Source: Planctomycetota bacterium (lineage in GTDB: Bacteria; Planctomycetota; Planctomycetia; Pirellulales; Thermoguttaceae). Taken from it: a stretch of 14,535 nt of DNA. Below, in pieces: positions 1 through 5,551 of this stretch. How positions within the stretch are numbered: the stretch's first letter is position 1; each line of letters starts with the position of its first letter. The stretch lies in assembly GCA_018897395.1 (NCBI GenBank), contig JAHIKV010000082.1, forward strand, positions 1 through 14,535, in the 5' to 3' direction. The position numbers were made by a program, and so were the translations under genes. The notes below the pieces were generated by a model that saw only the letters and a program-made list of their open reading frames with translations, made no database searches and had not been told where the DNA came from.

Positions 1-1065
1 GCGTAGCACCACTTCCCGCGGAGTGCCACTGGCTAAGCCAGTGCCACCCACCACCTGCACCCTGACCGAGCCGCGGAAGACGCGCGAGGCGGTGTCTCCC
101 TCCTTGTCCACTTCGACGCCGAACTCCGTGCCCAGGTCGGTGACGATGGCCGTGGGAGTACGGATTGCAAAGAGGGGATTAGGGATTAGGGATTGGGGAT
201 TAGAATTAGTGGAGAGGGGATAGTGATCTGACCTCTGACCTCTGACCTCTGACCTCTCCTTCTCCACTCTTGCCGTGAGTTTTCCCAGCGCGAGATAGCC
301 GCCGCTGCTGGATTCCACTTCGTAGGTGCAGGGGCCTTGAAGGATGACCTTCGCCCCGGTGTCGTAGGTTATTTCCATCAGGCCGGAGTCGAGTTTGTAC
401 TTGTGGCCCAGCGGGACGTAGGCGTAGCCATGAGGGGGCAAGAAGTCCTTGTCGTCCGACCATTTCACGTCGAGCAGCCCGGTGATGCGGCCGACGAAGA
501 CAAACTCCGGCCTCTTGATTGACGGGACCGACTTCGACGGCGCCTCGGCGATATGTTGGTGGGGGGTGATTTTTATGGCCCAGAACCCCAGCAGCATCGC
601 GCCCACGATTACCGTTGCGACCATGCAGGCGAACGCCCAACTGCCGACAAAGTCATCAGTAGTGGATAGTGGATAGTAGGTAGTGGATAGTGTGGGGAAG
701 GGTGGATTTGGAATCTGAGATTCGAGATCGAGATGGTGCGGCAGTTCAACTGCCGCACCAACGGGATGTTCAACTGCCGCGCCAACGGAGACATCGATGG
801 CCGGTGAACCGGCCATCCCTTGCCCCTCGTCCCCCGCCCCTCGCCCCTCGATTGCGGTTCGCCCGCCGGCGCGGAACCGCCACGCCAACTCCGCGTGCAT
901 CAGCATGTAGAAACCGTAGAAATGCCGCGCCTGCCGGTCTTCGGCAAGCAGCGACTCCAGCCGGGCGAGGTCTTCCGGCCGCAGCGCGTCGTTGCAGGAC
1001 CGGGACGCCAGTTCCCACAGATCCGCGCCCGCTTCGGCGTCCGTGTTTTTCGGCGTGGTTTCCAT
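1..1065 (-). CDS. FecR-domain membrane protein (putative anti-sigma partner), 3' end outside window
   Basis: Partial gene: the frame is open from the ATG at 1065 to the left edge (355 codons). The start lies 5 bases after the stop of the ECF sigma gene, so the two form an operon. Residues 1-70 resemble the N-terminal part of planctomycete sigma-linked regulators (ELA..C...L..EDLARLESLL). A single membrane segment lies at about 139-166, inside FVGSWAFACMVATVIVGAML. From about 187 onward there is a FecR-like domain, with LDSGLMEITYDTGAKVILQG and FAIRTPTAIVTDLGTEFGVE as its most typical stretches. Known homologues often continue into a C-terminal LamG domain, which cannot be seen here. The likely role, an inner-membrane regulator of the neighbouring sigma factor, is inferred from family and context. 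Residues 72-137 and about 271-296 are low-complexity and encoded by heptamer arrays and palindromes, yet the frame stays open. A simple ORF caller easily misses this gene because of these insertions. Confidence 0.8.
   Translation of the reverse strand, partial: METTPKNTDAEAGADLWELASRSCNDALRPEDLARLESLLAEDRQARHFYGFYMLMHAELAWRFRAGGRTAIEGRGAGDEGQGMAGSPAIDVSVGAAVEHPVGAAVELPHHLDLESQIPNPPFPTLSTTYYPLSTTDDFVGSWAFACMVATVIVGAMLLGFWAIKITPHQHIAEAPSKSVPSIKRPEFVFVGRITGLLDVKWSDDKDFLPPHGYAYVPLGHKYKLDSGLMEITYDTGAKVILQGPCTYEVESSSGGYLALGKLTARVEKERSEVRGQRSDHYPLSTNSNPQSLIPNPLFAIRTPTAIVTDLGTEFGVEVDKEGDTASRVFRGSVRVQVVGGTGLASGTPREVVLR
23..47. repeat. Palindromic repeat inside the FecR-like gene
   Basis: CACTGGCT (27-34) and AGCCAGTG (36-43) are inverted around one base, and GTGCCAC occurs directly at both ends (23-29, 41-47). 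It is read in frame as part of a Gly/Ser/Thr-rich stretch. A related GTGCCACTG word is in the MITE-like element at 13136. Confidence 0.6.
175..202. repeat. Heptamer array GGGATTA x4 inside the FecR-like gene
   Basis: Four 7-base units (GGGATTA, GGGATTA, GGGATTG, GGGATTA) in direct tandem. On the coding strand they add Asn/Pro/Ser-rich residues just before the conserved FAIRTPTAIVTDLGTEF stretch of the FecR domain. Confidence 0.85.
226..257. repeat. Heptamer array CTCTGAC x4.5 inside the FecR-like gene
   Basis: Units ATCTGAC, then CTCTGAC three times, then a partial CTCT. It lies 23 bases from the GGGATTA array. Together they insert roughly 26 residues into an otherwise conserved region of the protein. 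Confidence 0.85.
661..692. repeat. Heptamer array AGTGGAT x4.5 inside the FecR-like gene
   Basis: Units AGTGGAT, AGTGGAT, AGTAGGT, AGTGGAT and a partial AGTG. It is translated as a Ser/Thr/Tyr/Pro-rich stretch just N-terminal to the membrane segment. Confidence 0.85.
734..787. repeat. Long palindrome with a second half-copy inside the FecR-like gene
   Basis: TGGTGCGGCAGTT (734-746) is perfectly inverted as AACTGCCGCACCA (748-760) around one base, giving 13-bp arms. A half-copy with one change follows (GTTCAACTGCCGCGCCAAC, about 769-787). In the protein this gives the repeated word VGAAVE. Confidence 0.8.
796..817. repeat. Hairpin with 10-bp arms inside the FecR-like gene
   Basis: GATGGCCGGT (796-805), loop GA, ACCGGCCATC (808-817). 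It is a perfect stem with a 2-base loop, the same architecture as the hairpins at 5344-5505 and 12208-12227. Confidence 0.8.
823..850. repeat. Heptamer array CCCCTCG x4 inside the FecR-like gene
   Basis: Units CCCCTCG, TCCCCCG, CCCCTCG, CCCCTCG. It begins 5 bases from the neighbouring hairpin and encodes a Gly/Glu/Arg-rich linker (EGRGAGDEGQG). Confidence 0.85.
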
Positions 1066-1070
1066 GGGCC

Positions 1071-1589
1071 TCAGTCCTTCGTCACGGCAAGCTCGATGCA
1101 CTCGAACAAATTCCGGCGTATCCGCTCCAAACGTTTGTAGAGCGCGTCGGGCTCCAATCGACTCGCTTCGGCGATGGCCCTGATCGTCCGATTTCCTCCG
1201 TAACACTGTTTCAGCAGGGCGCGCTGCTCCGCGGACAATTGCTCCAGACACTCGGGCAGCTTCTGCAAGCGGCGGTCGACCTCGGCCGCCAGCCGGTGCT
1301 GCGTCTCGGAAACCGCCGCCACGATGATCTCGCTCAGCGGGAGTCCGCCGCGGCGGTTCCGCTCGAAGAACTTACGGGCCATGTTCCGGGCGATGCCGCA
1401 GGCCCACGGCTCCATCGGCCGGGCGGAATCGTAGTCCCGCCATTTCTCCAACATCTTCAGGCAGGTGTCCTGAAACACCTCTTCCGCGTCGTCCCGATTG
1501 GGGACCAACGCCGCGATGTACCGGAAAACCTGCCGGTGCGAATGCACGAACCACTCGTCAAAACATTTTCGGGCTTCGATGTTTTCCAT
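1071..1589 (-). CDS. ECF-type RNA polymerase sigma factor (sigma-70 family)
   Basis: A 172-residue sigma factor with only regions 2 and 4, as in extracytoplasmic-function sigmas. Region 2 spans about residues 10-76, including FRYIAALVPNRDDAEEVFQD and the helix around ARPMEPWACGIARNMARKF. Region 4 spans about 108-162, including LPECLEQLSAEQRALL and the helix-turn-helix TIRAIAEASRLEPDALYKRL. The frame extends upstream to 1733, but the family starts right before the Cys-Phe-Asp-Glu-Trp stretch, so the ATG at 1589 is chosen. No strong ribosome binding site precedes it; a GGGG lies about 11 bases upstream. The FecR-like gene starts 5 bases after its stop, which suggests a sigma/membrane-regulator pair. 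An AT-rich TATTAT word on the minus strand (1668-1663) could be a -10 element, but I see no good -35. The 189 bases between atpC and this gene show no convincing terminator. Confidence 0.88.
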   Translation of the reverse strand: MENIEARKCFDEWFVHSHRQVFRYIAALVPNRDDAEEVFQDTCLKMLEKWRDYDSARPMEPWACGIARNMARKFFERNRRGGLPLSEIIVAAVSETQHRLAAEVDRRLQKLPECLEQLSAEQRALLKQCYGGNRTIRAIAEASRLEPDALYKRLERIRRNLFECIELAVTKD

Positions 1590-1778
1590 CGCCGATGTCC
1601 CCGATAAGATGCCGGACTCGCATGAGAAGAGGGCGTTGCCGCCGCCTCCACGCCATCCCTCTATAATAACTTCCGGGAAACGGCGCGATTCTGACATCCG
1701 CGAAGAGGAATTCCCGCGAGTCCGCTCGGCCACGGAACTTCGGGGGGGTACCAGCCCACGCGGCTTAGAGAACGAGAC

Positions 1779-2168
1779 CTACGTCCGGCGGCAGATGCGC
1801 AACTGGGCGCGGGCCTGAGCTATCGCCCGATCGCGGATTTGAATTGCCTCGGGCGTGGTGGCCGGGCGCGCTCGGGCGGCGGAAAGCTGCTCGCCGACTA
1901 CCGCCTCGTCGATCTCGGAGGCGGCAGCGGCACGCCGAGTCAGCACGGAAACCACATCGCCAAGCACCTCGACAAACCCGCCTTCTATATAATACCGCTC
2001 GGTTTGCCCTTGATTGACTACCCGCATCTCGCCGCAGCCCAACCGGCCGATCATCGGCGCGTGTTCCGGCGCAACGCCGATCTCGCCGTCATACAAAGTC
2101 AGCGCGACGAACTCCGCCGGCCGGTCGAATACTGTCCGTTCAGGGGTGACAACTATGCACTGGAGCAT
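1779..2168 (-). CDS. atpC: ATP synthase F1 subunit epsilon
   Basis: A 129-residue protein of normal length for the family. The N-terminal beta-sandwich holds TPERTVFDRPAEFVALT and the typical GEIGVAPEHAPMIGRLG stretch (about 29-45). A short helical hairpin follows, ending in RDRAIAQARAQLRI. Epsilon is part of the central rotor stalk, where it couples rotation to the catalytic head and can inhibit ATP hydrolysis. It is the last gene of the atp operon, 75 bases after atpD. The frame extends to a TTG at 2192, but the ATG at 2168 fits the family start (MLQCIVVTPERTVF). No Shine-Dalgarno sequence is visible, because the bases upstream of the start are a heptamer repeat array. Confidence 0.95.
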   Translation of the reverse strand: MLQCIVVTPERTVFDRPAEFVALTLYDGEIGVAPEHAPMIGRLGCGEMRVVNQGQTERYYIEGGFVEVLGDVVSVLTRRAAAASEIDEAVVGEQLSAARARPATTPEAIQIRDRAIAQARAQLRICRRT

Positions 2169-2176
2169 GAGAGTTG

Positions 2177-2263
2177 AATGTTCAAGTTCCAATGTTCAAT
2201 TTCCAATGTCATCAGTCATTGAACATTGGTCATTGAACATTGGTCATTGGTCCTTAGTCATTT
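2177..2263. repeat. Heptamer array (CAATGTT / ATTGAAC / ATTGGTC family) between atpD and atpC
   Basis: About a dozen 7-base units. The left part reads in the CAATGTT, CAATTTC, CAATGTC sense. The right part reads ATTGAAC, ATTGGTC, ATTGAAC, ATTGGTC, ATTGGTC, CTTAGTC. The halves are inverted: CCAATGTTCAAT (2189-2200) matches ATTGAACATTGG at 2218-2229 and again at 2232-2243, so the transcript can fold. The atpD stop codon (2244-2246) lies inside the array, which also supplies the last codons of AtpD. Confidence 0.85.
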
Positions 2264-3719
2264 TCTTCGCTTGCTCTGCCGCCTGTTCGATCGGACCGAC
2301 GTACATGAACGCCTGCTCGGGCAGGTGGTCCCACTTGCCGTCGGCGATCTCCTCGAAACTGCGGATCGTGTCGGCCAGCGGGGTCACCTCGCCCGGCTTG
2401 CCCGTGAAAACTTCGGCCACCAAAAACGGCTGCGCGAGGAACCGCTCCATCCGCCGGGCGCGGTGGACCACCAGCTTGTCCGCCTCGCTCAGTTCGTCGA
2501 TGCCCAGGATGGCGATGATGTCCTGCAACTCACGGTAGCGCTGCAAGGTCATCTGCACGCGCCGGGCGATGTCGTAATGGCGCTGGCCGATGTATTGCGG
2601 GTCGAGGATGCGGCTCGAACTGGCCAGCGGATCGACGGCCGGATAAATCCCCTTCTCACTGATCGCCCGTTCCAGATAGATGAAGGCGTCGAGCTGCGCG
2701 AAGGCGGCGGCCGGGGCGGGATCGGTCGGGTCGTCGGCCGGCACGTACACCGCCTGGACCGAAGTGATCGCCCCCTTGTTGGTCGATGCGATCCGCTCCT
2801 GCAACTGGCCCATCTCGGTGGCCAGCGTGGGCTGATAGCCCACCGCCGACGGCATCCGTCCCAACAGCGCGGAGACCTCGCTGCCGGCCTGCGAGAAACG
2901 GAATATGTTGTCGATGAACAGCAGCACGTCGGCCCCGATCGAGTCGCGGAAGTATTCGGCCATCGTCAGCGCGGAGAGCGCCACGCGCAATCGCGCGCCC
3001 GGCGGCTCGTTCATCTGGCCGAAGACCATGCACGTCTGGTCGATCACGTGCCGGCCGGTATCGCCGATCTTTGTGTGCTGCATTTCCAGCCAGAGGTCGT
3101 TCCCCTCGCGGGTCCGCTCGCCGACGCCGGCGAACACGGAATAGCCGCCGTGCGTGCTGGCGATCCGGGCGATCAGTTCGGTCAGGATCACGGTCTTTCC
3201 CAGCCCCGCCCCGCCGAACAGGCCCGCCTTGCCGCCGCGGACGAACGGCGTCAGCAGGTCGATCACCTTGATGCCCGTCTCGAAGACTTCGGTCTCGGTC
3301 GAGAGGTCCGTTATATCGGGCGATTCGCGGTGGATGGGCCAATAGTCCTCGGCGTCGACCGGCCCGCGTCCGTCGATCGGCTCGCCGATTAGATTGAACA
3401 CGCGGCCGAGCGTGCATTTGCCGACCGGCACCTTGACCGGCGCGCCGGTGTCGAGACACTCCATGCCGCGGACCATGCCGTCGGTGCTGCCCAGCGCCAC
3501 GCAACGGACCTTTCCGCCGCCGAGGTGCTGCTGAACTTCTCCAACCAGATCGATCTTGACGCTTTCGCGCCGGTTGCTGATTTTCACGGCGTTGTAGATC
3601 GCCGGCAACCGCCCCTCGGGAAACTGCACGTCGAACGTCGAGCCGATGATCTGGCTCACCTGGCCGATGTTGTGGGAAGCGGCGGGTTTAAGTTTTGTAA
3701 CTGGGGTGGCGGTTGGCAT
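2244..3719 (-). CDS. atpD: ATP synthase F1 subunit beta (catalytic)
   Basis: A 491-residue catalytic subunit of the F1 head, which makes ATP from ADP and phosphate. Visible landmarks in order: N-terminal beta-barrel from IGQVSQIIGSTFDVQFPEG (18-36); Walker A GGAGLGKT (169-176), with Leu where Val is usual; GVGERTREGND (198-208) with the catalytic Glu of the GER motif; Walker B region LLFIDNIFRFSQAGSEVSALLGR (266-288); YVPADDPTDPAP (325-336); DELSEADK (408-415); and the C-terminal FMYVGPIEQA. The ATG at 3719 gives a Thr/Pro/Ala-rich lead of about 15 residues before the barrel. Only a weak GAGAG lies upstream. The stop codon falls inside a heptamer array. The DUF4160-DUF2442 pair interrupts the usual atpG-atpD junction. 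Confidence 0.98.
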   Translation of the reverse strand: MPTATPVTKLKPAASHNIGQVSQIIGSTFDVQFPEGRLPAIYNAVKISNRRESVKIDLVGEVQQHLGGGKVRCVALGSTDGMVRGMECLDTGAPVKVPVGKCTLGRVFNLIGEPIDGRGPVDAEDYWPIHRESPDITDLSTETEVFETGIKVIDLLTPFVRGGKAGLFGGAGLGKTVILTELIARIASTHGGYSVFAGVGERTREGNDLWLEMQHTKIGDTGRHVIDQTCMVFGQMNEPPGARLRVALSALTMAEYFRDSIGADVLLFIDNIFRFSQAGSEVSALLGRMPSAVGYQPTLATEMGQLQERIASTNKGAITSVQAVYVPADDPTDPAPAAAFAQLDAFIYLERAISEKGIYPAVDPLASSSRILDPQYIGQRHYDIARRVQMTLQRYRELQDIIAILGIDELSEADKLVVHRARRMERFLAQPFLVAEVFTGKPGEVTPLADTIRSFEEIADGKWDHLPEQAFMYVGPIEQAAEQAKKMTKDQ

Positions 3720-3750
3720 GGATATGGCACTCTCGGAAAATCGGATATTT

Positions 3751-3808
3751 ATTGGTCATTTGCAGCAAATGTTCAATGTCCAATTACCAATGACCAATGT
3801 TCAATGAT
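3751..3808. repeat. Heptamer array (CAATGTC family) between DUF2442 and atpD
   Basis: Five units: CAATGTC, CAATTAC, CAATGAC, CAATGTT, CAATGAT (3774-3808). ATTGGTCATT (3751-3760) is inverted as AATGACCAAT (3789-3798). It is the same family as the array between atpD and atpC. The DUF2442 stop codon (3801-3803) and its final His codon lie in the array. Confidence 0.85.
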
Positions 3809-4043
3809 TTGTCCTCTTGGAATCCAAATAAACGGTATCGGGACAAATATCTTGTTCGTGGGGCCAGATGACTGTTCCGTTTTCAGCCCTCACCTGTCGA
3901 AAATATGCGTTGTCCCGAAGTTCCTGAAAAACGCCGAAGTCCAACAGCGGCCGACAATCGTAGGTTCCCGACTCGCCGTTGCTGAATGTGATTTCCAACT
4001 GGTAATCGTCGCCGGGATTCACCGATTCGACTCGCGGGTTCAT
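3801..4043 (-). CDS. DUF2442 domain protein
   Basis: A small 80-residue protein recognised as a DUF2442 member: N-terminal PRVESVNPGDDYQLEITFSN, then GESGTYDCRPLLDFGVFQEL, then a variable AYFRQVRAENGTVIWPHEQD stretch. It follows the DUF4160 gene by 4 bases. Its ribosome binding site GAGGTG (4049-4054, 5-base spacer) overlaps the DUF4160 stop codon, so the two are probably translationally coupled. DUF2442 and DUF4160 genes are often neighbours in bacteria. A toxin-antitoxin-like role has been considered for such small pairs, but I know of no settled function. The last residues (TNH) and the stop are encoded by a heptamer repeat, so the original 3' end may have been altered. Confidence 0.82.
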   Translation of the reverse strand: MNPRVESVNPGDDYQLEITFSNGESGTYDCRPLLDFGVFQELRDNAYFRQVRAENGTVIWPHEQDICPDTVYLDSKRTNH

Positions 4044-4047
4044 GGTT

Positions 4048-4317
4048 TCACCTCAAAGGATCGATCTTGTAAGGCTGCTGGCCATTTACGGCCAGTTGCC
4101 AATCGGCCATCAGTTCGTCCTTGTGAATCTCGATCCACGCCGACAGCAACCGCATTTTCGCCGGCGGCAATCGCCCTTCCAGCGGTTCTCCATCGGGTAT
4201 CGACACCACGGCTTCGTGTTCCTGGTATTTCGCATGGATATGCGGAGCGTGGTGCTGCTTGTTGTCCAAATAATACAAGGAAACAATGATCCCGTAGAAC
4301 ATGGATACTACCGGCAT
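4048..4317 (-). CDS. DUF4160 domain protein
   Basis: An 89-residue protein with the hallmarks of DUF4160: MFYGIIVSLYYLDNKQHHAP near the N-terminus, the PHIHAKYQEHEAVVSIPDGE core with the His-rich HHAPHIHA segment, and LPPAKMRLLSAWIEIHKDEL in the C-terminal half. The ATG at 4317 is fixed by a full Shine-Dalgarno AAAGGAGG (4323-4330) 5 bases upstream, much stronger than those of most atp genes around it. It is first of a two-gene cassette with DUF2442, lying within the atp operon and on the same strand. I see no clear promoter of its own, so it may be read through from the atp promoter. The molecular function is unknown to me; the conserved His residues could bind metal, which is speculation. 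Confidence 0.85.
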   Translation of the reverse strand: MPVVSMFYGIIVSLYYLDNKQHHAPHIHAKYQEHEAVVSIPDGEPLEGRLPPAKMRLLSAWIEIHKDELMADWQLAVNGQQPYKIDPLR

Positions 4318-4322
4318 GTCGG

Positions 4323-4330
4323 CCTCCTTT
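4323..4330 (-). promoter_or_regulatory. Strong Shine-Dalgarno site of the DUF4160 gene
   Basis: AAAGGAGG on the minus strand, 5 bases before the ATG at 4317. It decides the start and stands out because most genes here have weak or no such sites. Confidence 0.75.
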
Positions 4331-4372
4331 CAAGCAACGCTCGATTGCTCTGGCTTGCGGATAATTTCTCTG

Positions 4373-4400
4373 TTGGTCAATGGTTATTGAACATTCAACT
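4373..4400. repeat. Degenerate heptamer array between atpG and DUF4160
   Basis: Units TTGGTCA, ATGGTTA, TTGAACA, TTCAACT, of the same ATTGGTC/ATTGAAC family as the arrays at 2177-2263 and 3751-3808. It touches the atpG stop codon (4399-4401). Together with the array at 3751-3808 it brackets the DUF4160-DUF2442 cassette. Confidence 0.7.
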
Positions 4401-5277
4401 AGCCGTTTAACGCGTCCGCTCCCCCGATGATCTCCAGCAACTCGCCGGTGATCTGTCCCTGCCGGGCGCGGTTGTAGGCCATCGACAAATGCGAAATCAT
4501 GCCGTCGGCGTTTTCGGTCGCGGTCTTCATCGCCACCATCCGGGCGATCTGCTCGCTCACGGCCGCGTCCAGAAAACACTTGAACAGCCGCACCCGAAAA
4601 CTCATCGGCACCACTTCGTCCAAAATGCTCGCCGCCGAGGGGAGGAACTCGTATTGCGTCTCGCGGGCCGGTGCTTTATCTTCCGCTCCCTGCAAACTCC
4701 CTAGCGGCAACAGCGTCTCGACCACCGCCTGCCGATGGCTGGCGCTCTCGAAGCGGGTGAAGGCCACGTCGAGCCGGTCGAGCCGGCCGGCCGTGAAATC
4801 CTGCAAATACCGCTCGGCCAGCACGTCCACCTCGGCGAAGCTGGGCCTGTCCTCGAAATGGGTGAACGCCTCGTCGATTGGGATTTTACGGAACCGAAAG
4901 GCCGAGATGCCCCGCTTGCCGACCACCTCAAGACTGACCTCCGACGCGACGTTGGCCAACTCATTGTATCGGGTAACGGCCTGCCGCAGCACGCCGGCGT
5001 TGTATCCGGCGCACATCCCCCGATTGGCCGAAAGGACCAACAACGTCGCCTGTTTCGGCTCCGGCCGCGGTTCGAGCAGCGGGTGGGATACCTCCAATCC
5101 GCTTCGGGCGAGATGGCCGACCAGCGCGGTGATCCGCCGCGTGTAGGCCGCCGCGGCGGTGGCCCGATTCATCGCCCGCTTGAACTGCGCGGTGGAGATC
5201 AACTCCATCGTGCGGGTGATCTTGCGGATGCCGCGGATCGACTTGCGGCGTCGGTCTAGTACTCGGGCTTTGGCCAT
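4399..5277 (-). CDS. atpG: ATP synthase F1 subunit gamma
   Basis: A 292-residue central shaft subunit of normal length. The N-terminal helix contains RRRKSIRGIRKITRTMELIS, the classic gamma signature region. The Rossmann-like middle part includes ATLLVLSANRGMCAGYNAGV (76-95). The C-terminal helix contains EQIARMVAMKTATENADGMI and SMAYNRARQGQITGELLEII, the family's conserved end. Gamma rotates inside the alpha/beta hexamer and links it to the c-ring. The start at 5277 (MAKARVLDRRRK) fits the family; no Shine-Dalgarno is seen. It is separated from atpA by an unusually long 274-base spacer full of hairpins, and followed by the DUF4160-DUF2442 cassette. Confidence 0.97.
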   Translation of the reverse strand: MAKARVLDRRRKSIRGIRKITRTMELISTAQFKRAMNRATAAAAYTRRITALVGHLARSGLEVSHPLLEPRPEPKQATLLVLSANRGMCAGYNAGVLRQAVTRYNELANVASEVSLEVVGKRGISAFRFRKIPIDEAFTHFEDRPSFAEVDVLAERYLQDFTAGRLDRLDVAFTRFESASHRQAVVETLLPLGSLQGAEDKAPARETQYEFLPSAASILDEVVPMSFRVRLFKCFLDAAVSEQIARMVAMKTATENADGMISHLSMAYNRARQGQITGELLEIIGGADALNG

Positions 5278-5286
5278 AAGGAGTTG

Positions 5287-5307
5287 TCAGTCGTCAGTTT
5301 TCAGTTT
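5287..5307. repeat. Heptamer array TCAGTCG/TCAGTTT x3
   Basis: Three 7-base units (TCAGTCG, TCAGTTT, TCAGTTT), 10 bases from the atpG start codon on its upstream side. Confidence 0.65.
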
Positions 5308-5311
5308 GTAG

Positions 5312-5505
5312 GGTGCGTGAAACGCACCACGGCTCGGCCTGTTACGCCCGTTCACGGGCGTTTCCGCCGCAGGCGGTGTTAGGCCCGACGTTTACGTCGG
5401 GTTGGCCGCCGCGGCACGCATGTATTGTTCGTTCGTTTTGTTGGGATGTCATGCCCGTTCACGGGCATCCTGCATATCGGAGGCGCTCGCCGCGTGGACG
5501 CGGCG
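5312..5505. repeat. Cluster of six small hairpins in the atpA-atpG spacer
   Basis: The hairpins are: GGTGCGT-GAA-ACGCACC (5312-5328); ACGCCCGT-TC-ACGGGCGT (5344-5361); CCGCC-GCA-GGCGG (5364-5376); CCCGACGT-TT-ACGTCGGG (5384-5401); ATGCCCGT-TC-ACGGGCAT (5451-5468); CGCCGCGT-GG-ACGCGGCG (5488-5505). Four have 8-bp stems with 2-base loops and share a CGT-NN-ACG core. The second and fifth differ only by a paired C-G to T-A change, so pairing is preserved. None is followed by a T-tract on either strand, so they are not ordinary terminators. No gene is seen in the 274-base spacer 5278-5551. Confidence 0.85.
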
Positions 5506-5551
5506 GCTAAACGGTTTTGACTTGTTCAATTTTCTATTTTCATTTTGCACT

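Noticed and set aside
206..640. Minus-strand open frame of 144 codons in another frame of the FecR-like gene
   Set aside because: It begins at a TTG and reads out of frame; the frame from ATG 1065 holds the membrane segment and the FecR motifs and stays open to the edge.
690..1607. Long plus-strand open frame opposite the sigma factor and FecR-like genes
   Set aside because: Arg/Pro-rich shadow with no family features; the minus strand holds recognisable domains over the same bases.
1734..1778. Rho-independent terminator after atpC
   Set aside because: No stable stem followed by T residues is seen; read-through toward the sigma factor gene cannot be excluded.
2226..3392. 388-codon plus-strand open frame opposite atpD
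   Set aside because: Antisense of a highly conserved gene in GC-rich DNA; His/Asp/Arg-rich composition and no recognisable motif.
5312..5505. CRISPR array or terminator cluster in the atpA-atpG spacer
   Set aside because: The hairpins have different sequences and uneven spacing, so not CRISPR; none is followed by a T-tract, and a terminator inside the operon would be unexpected.
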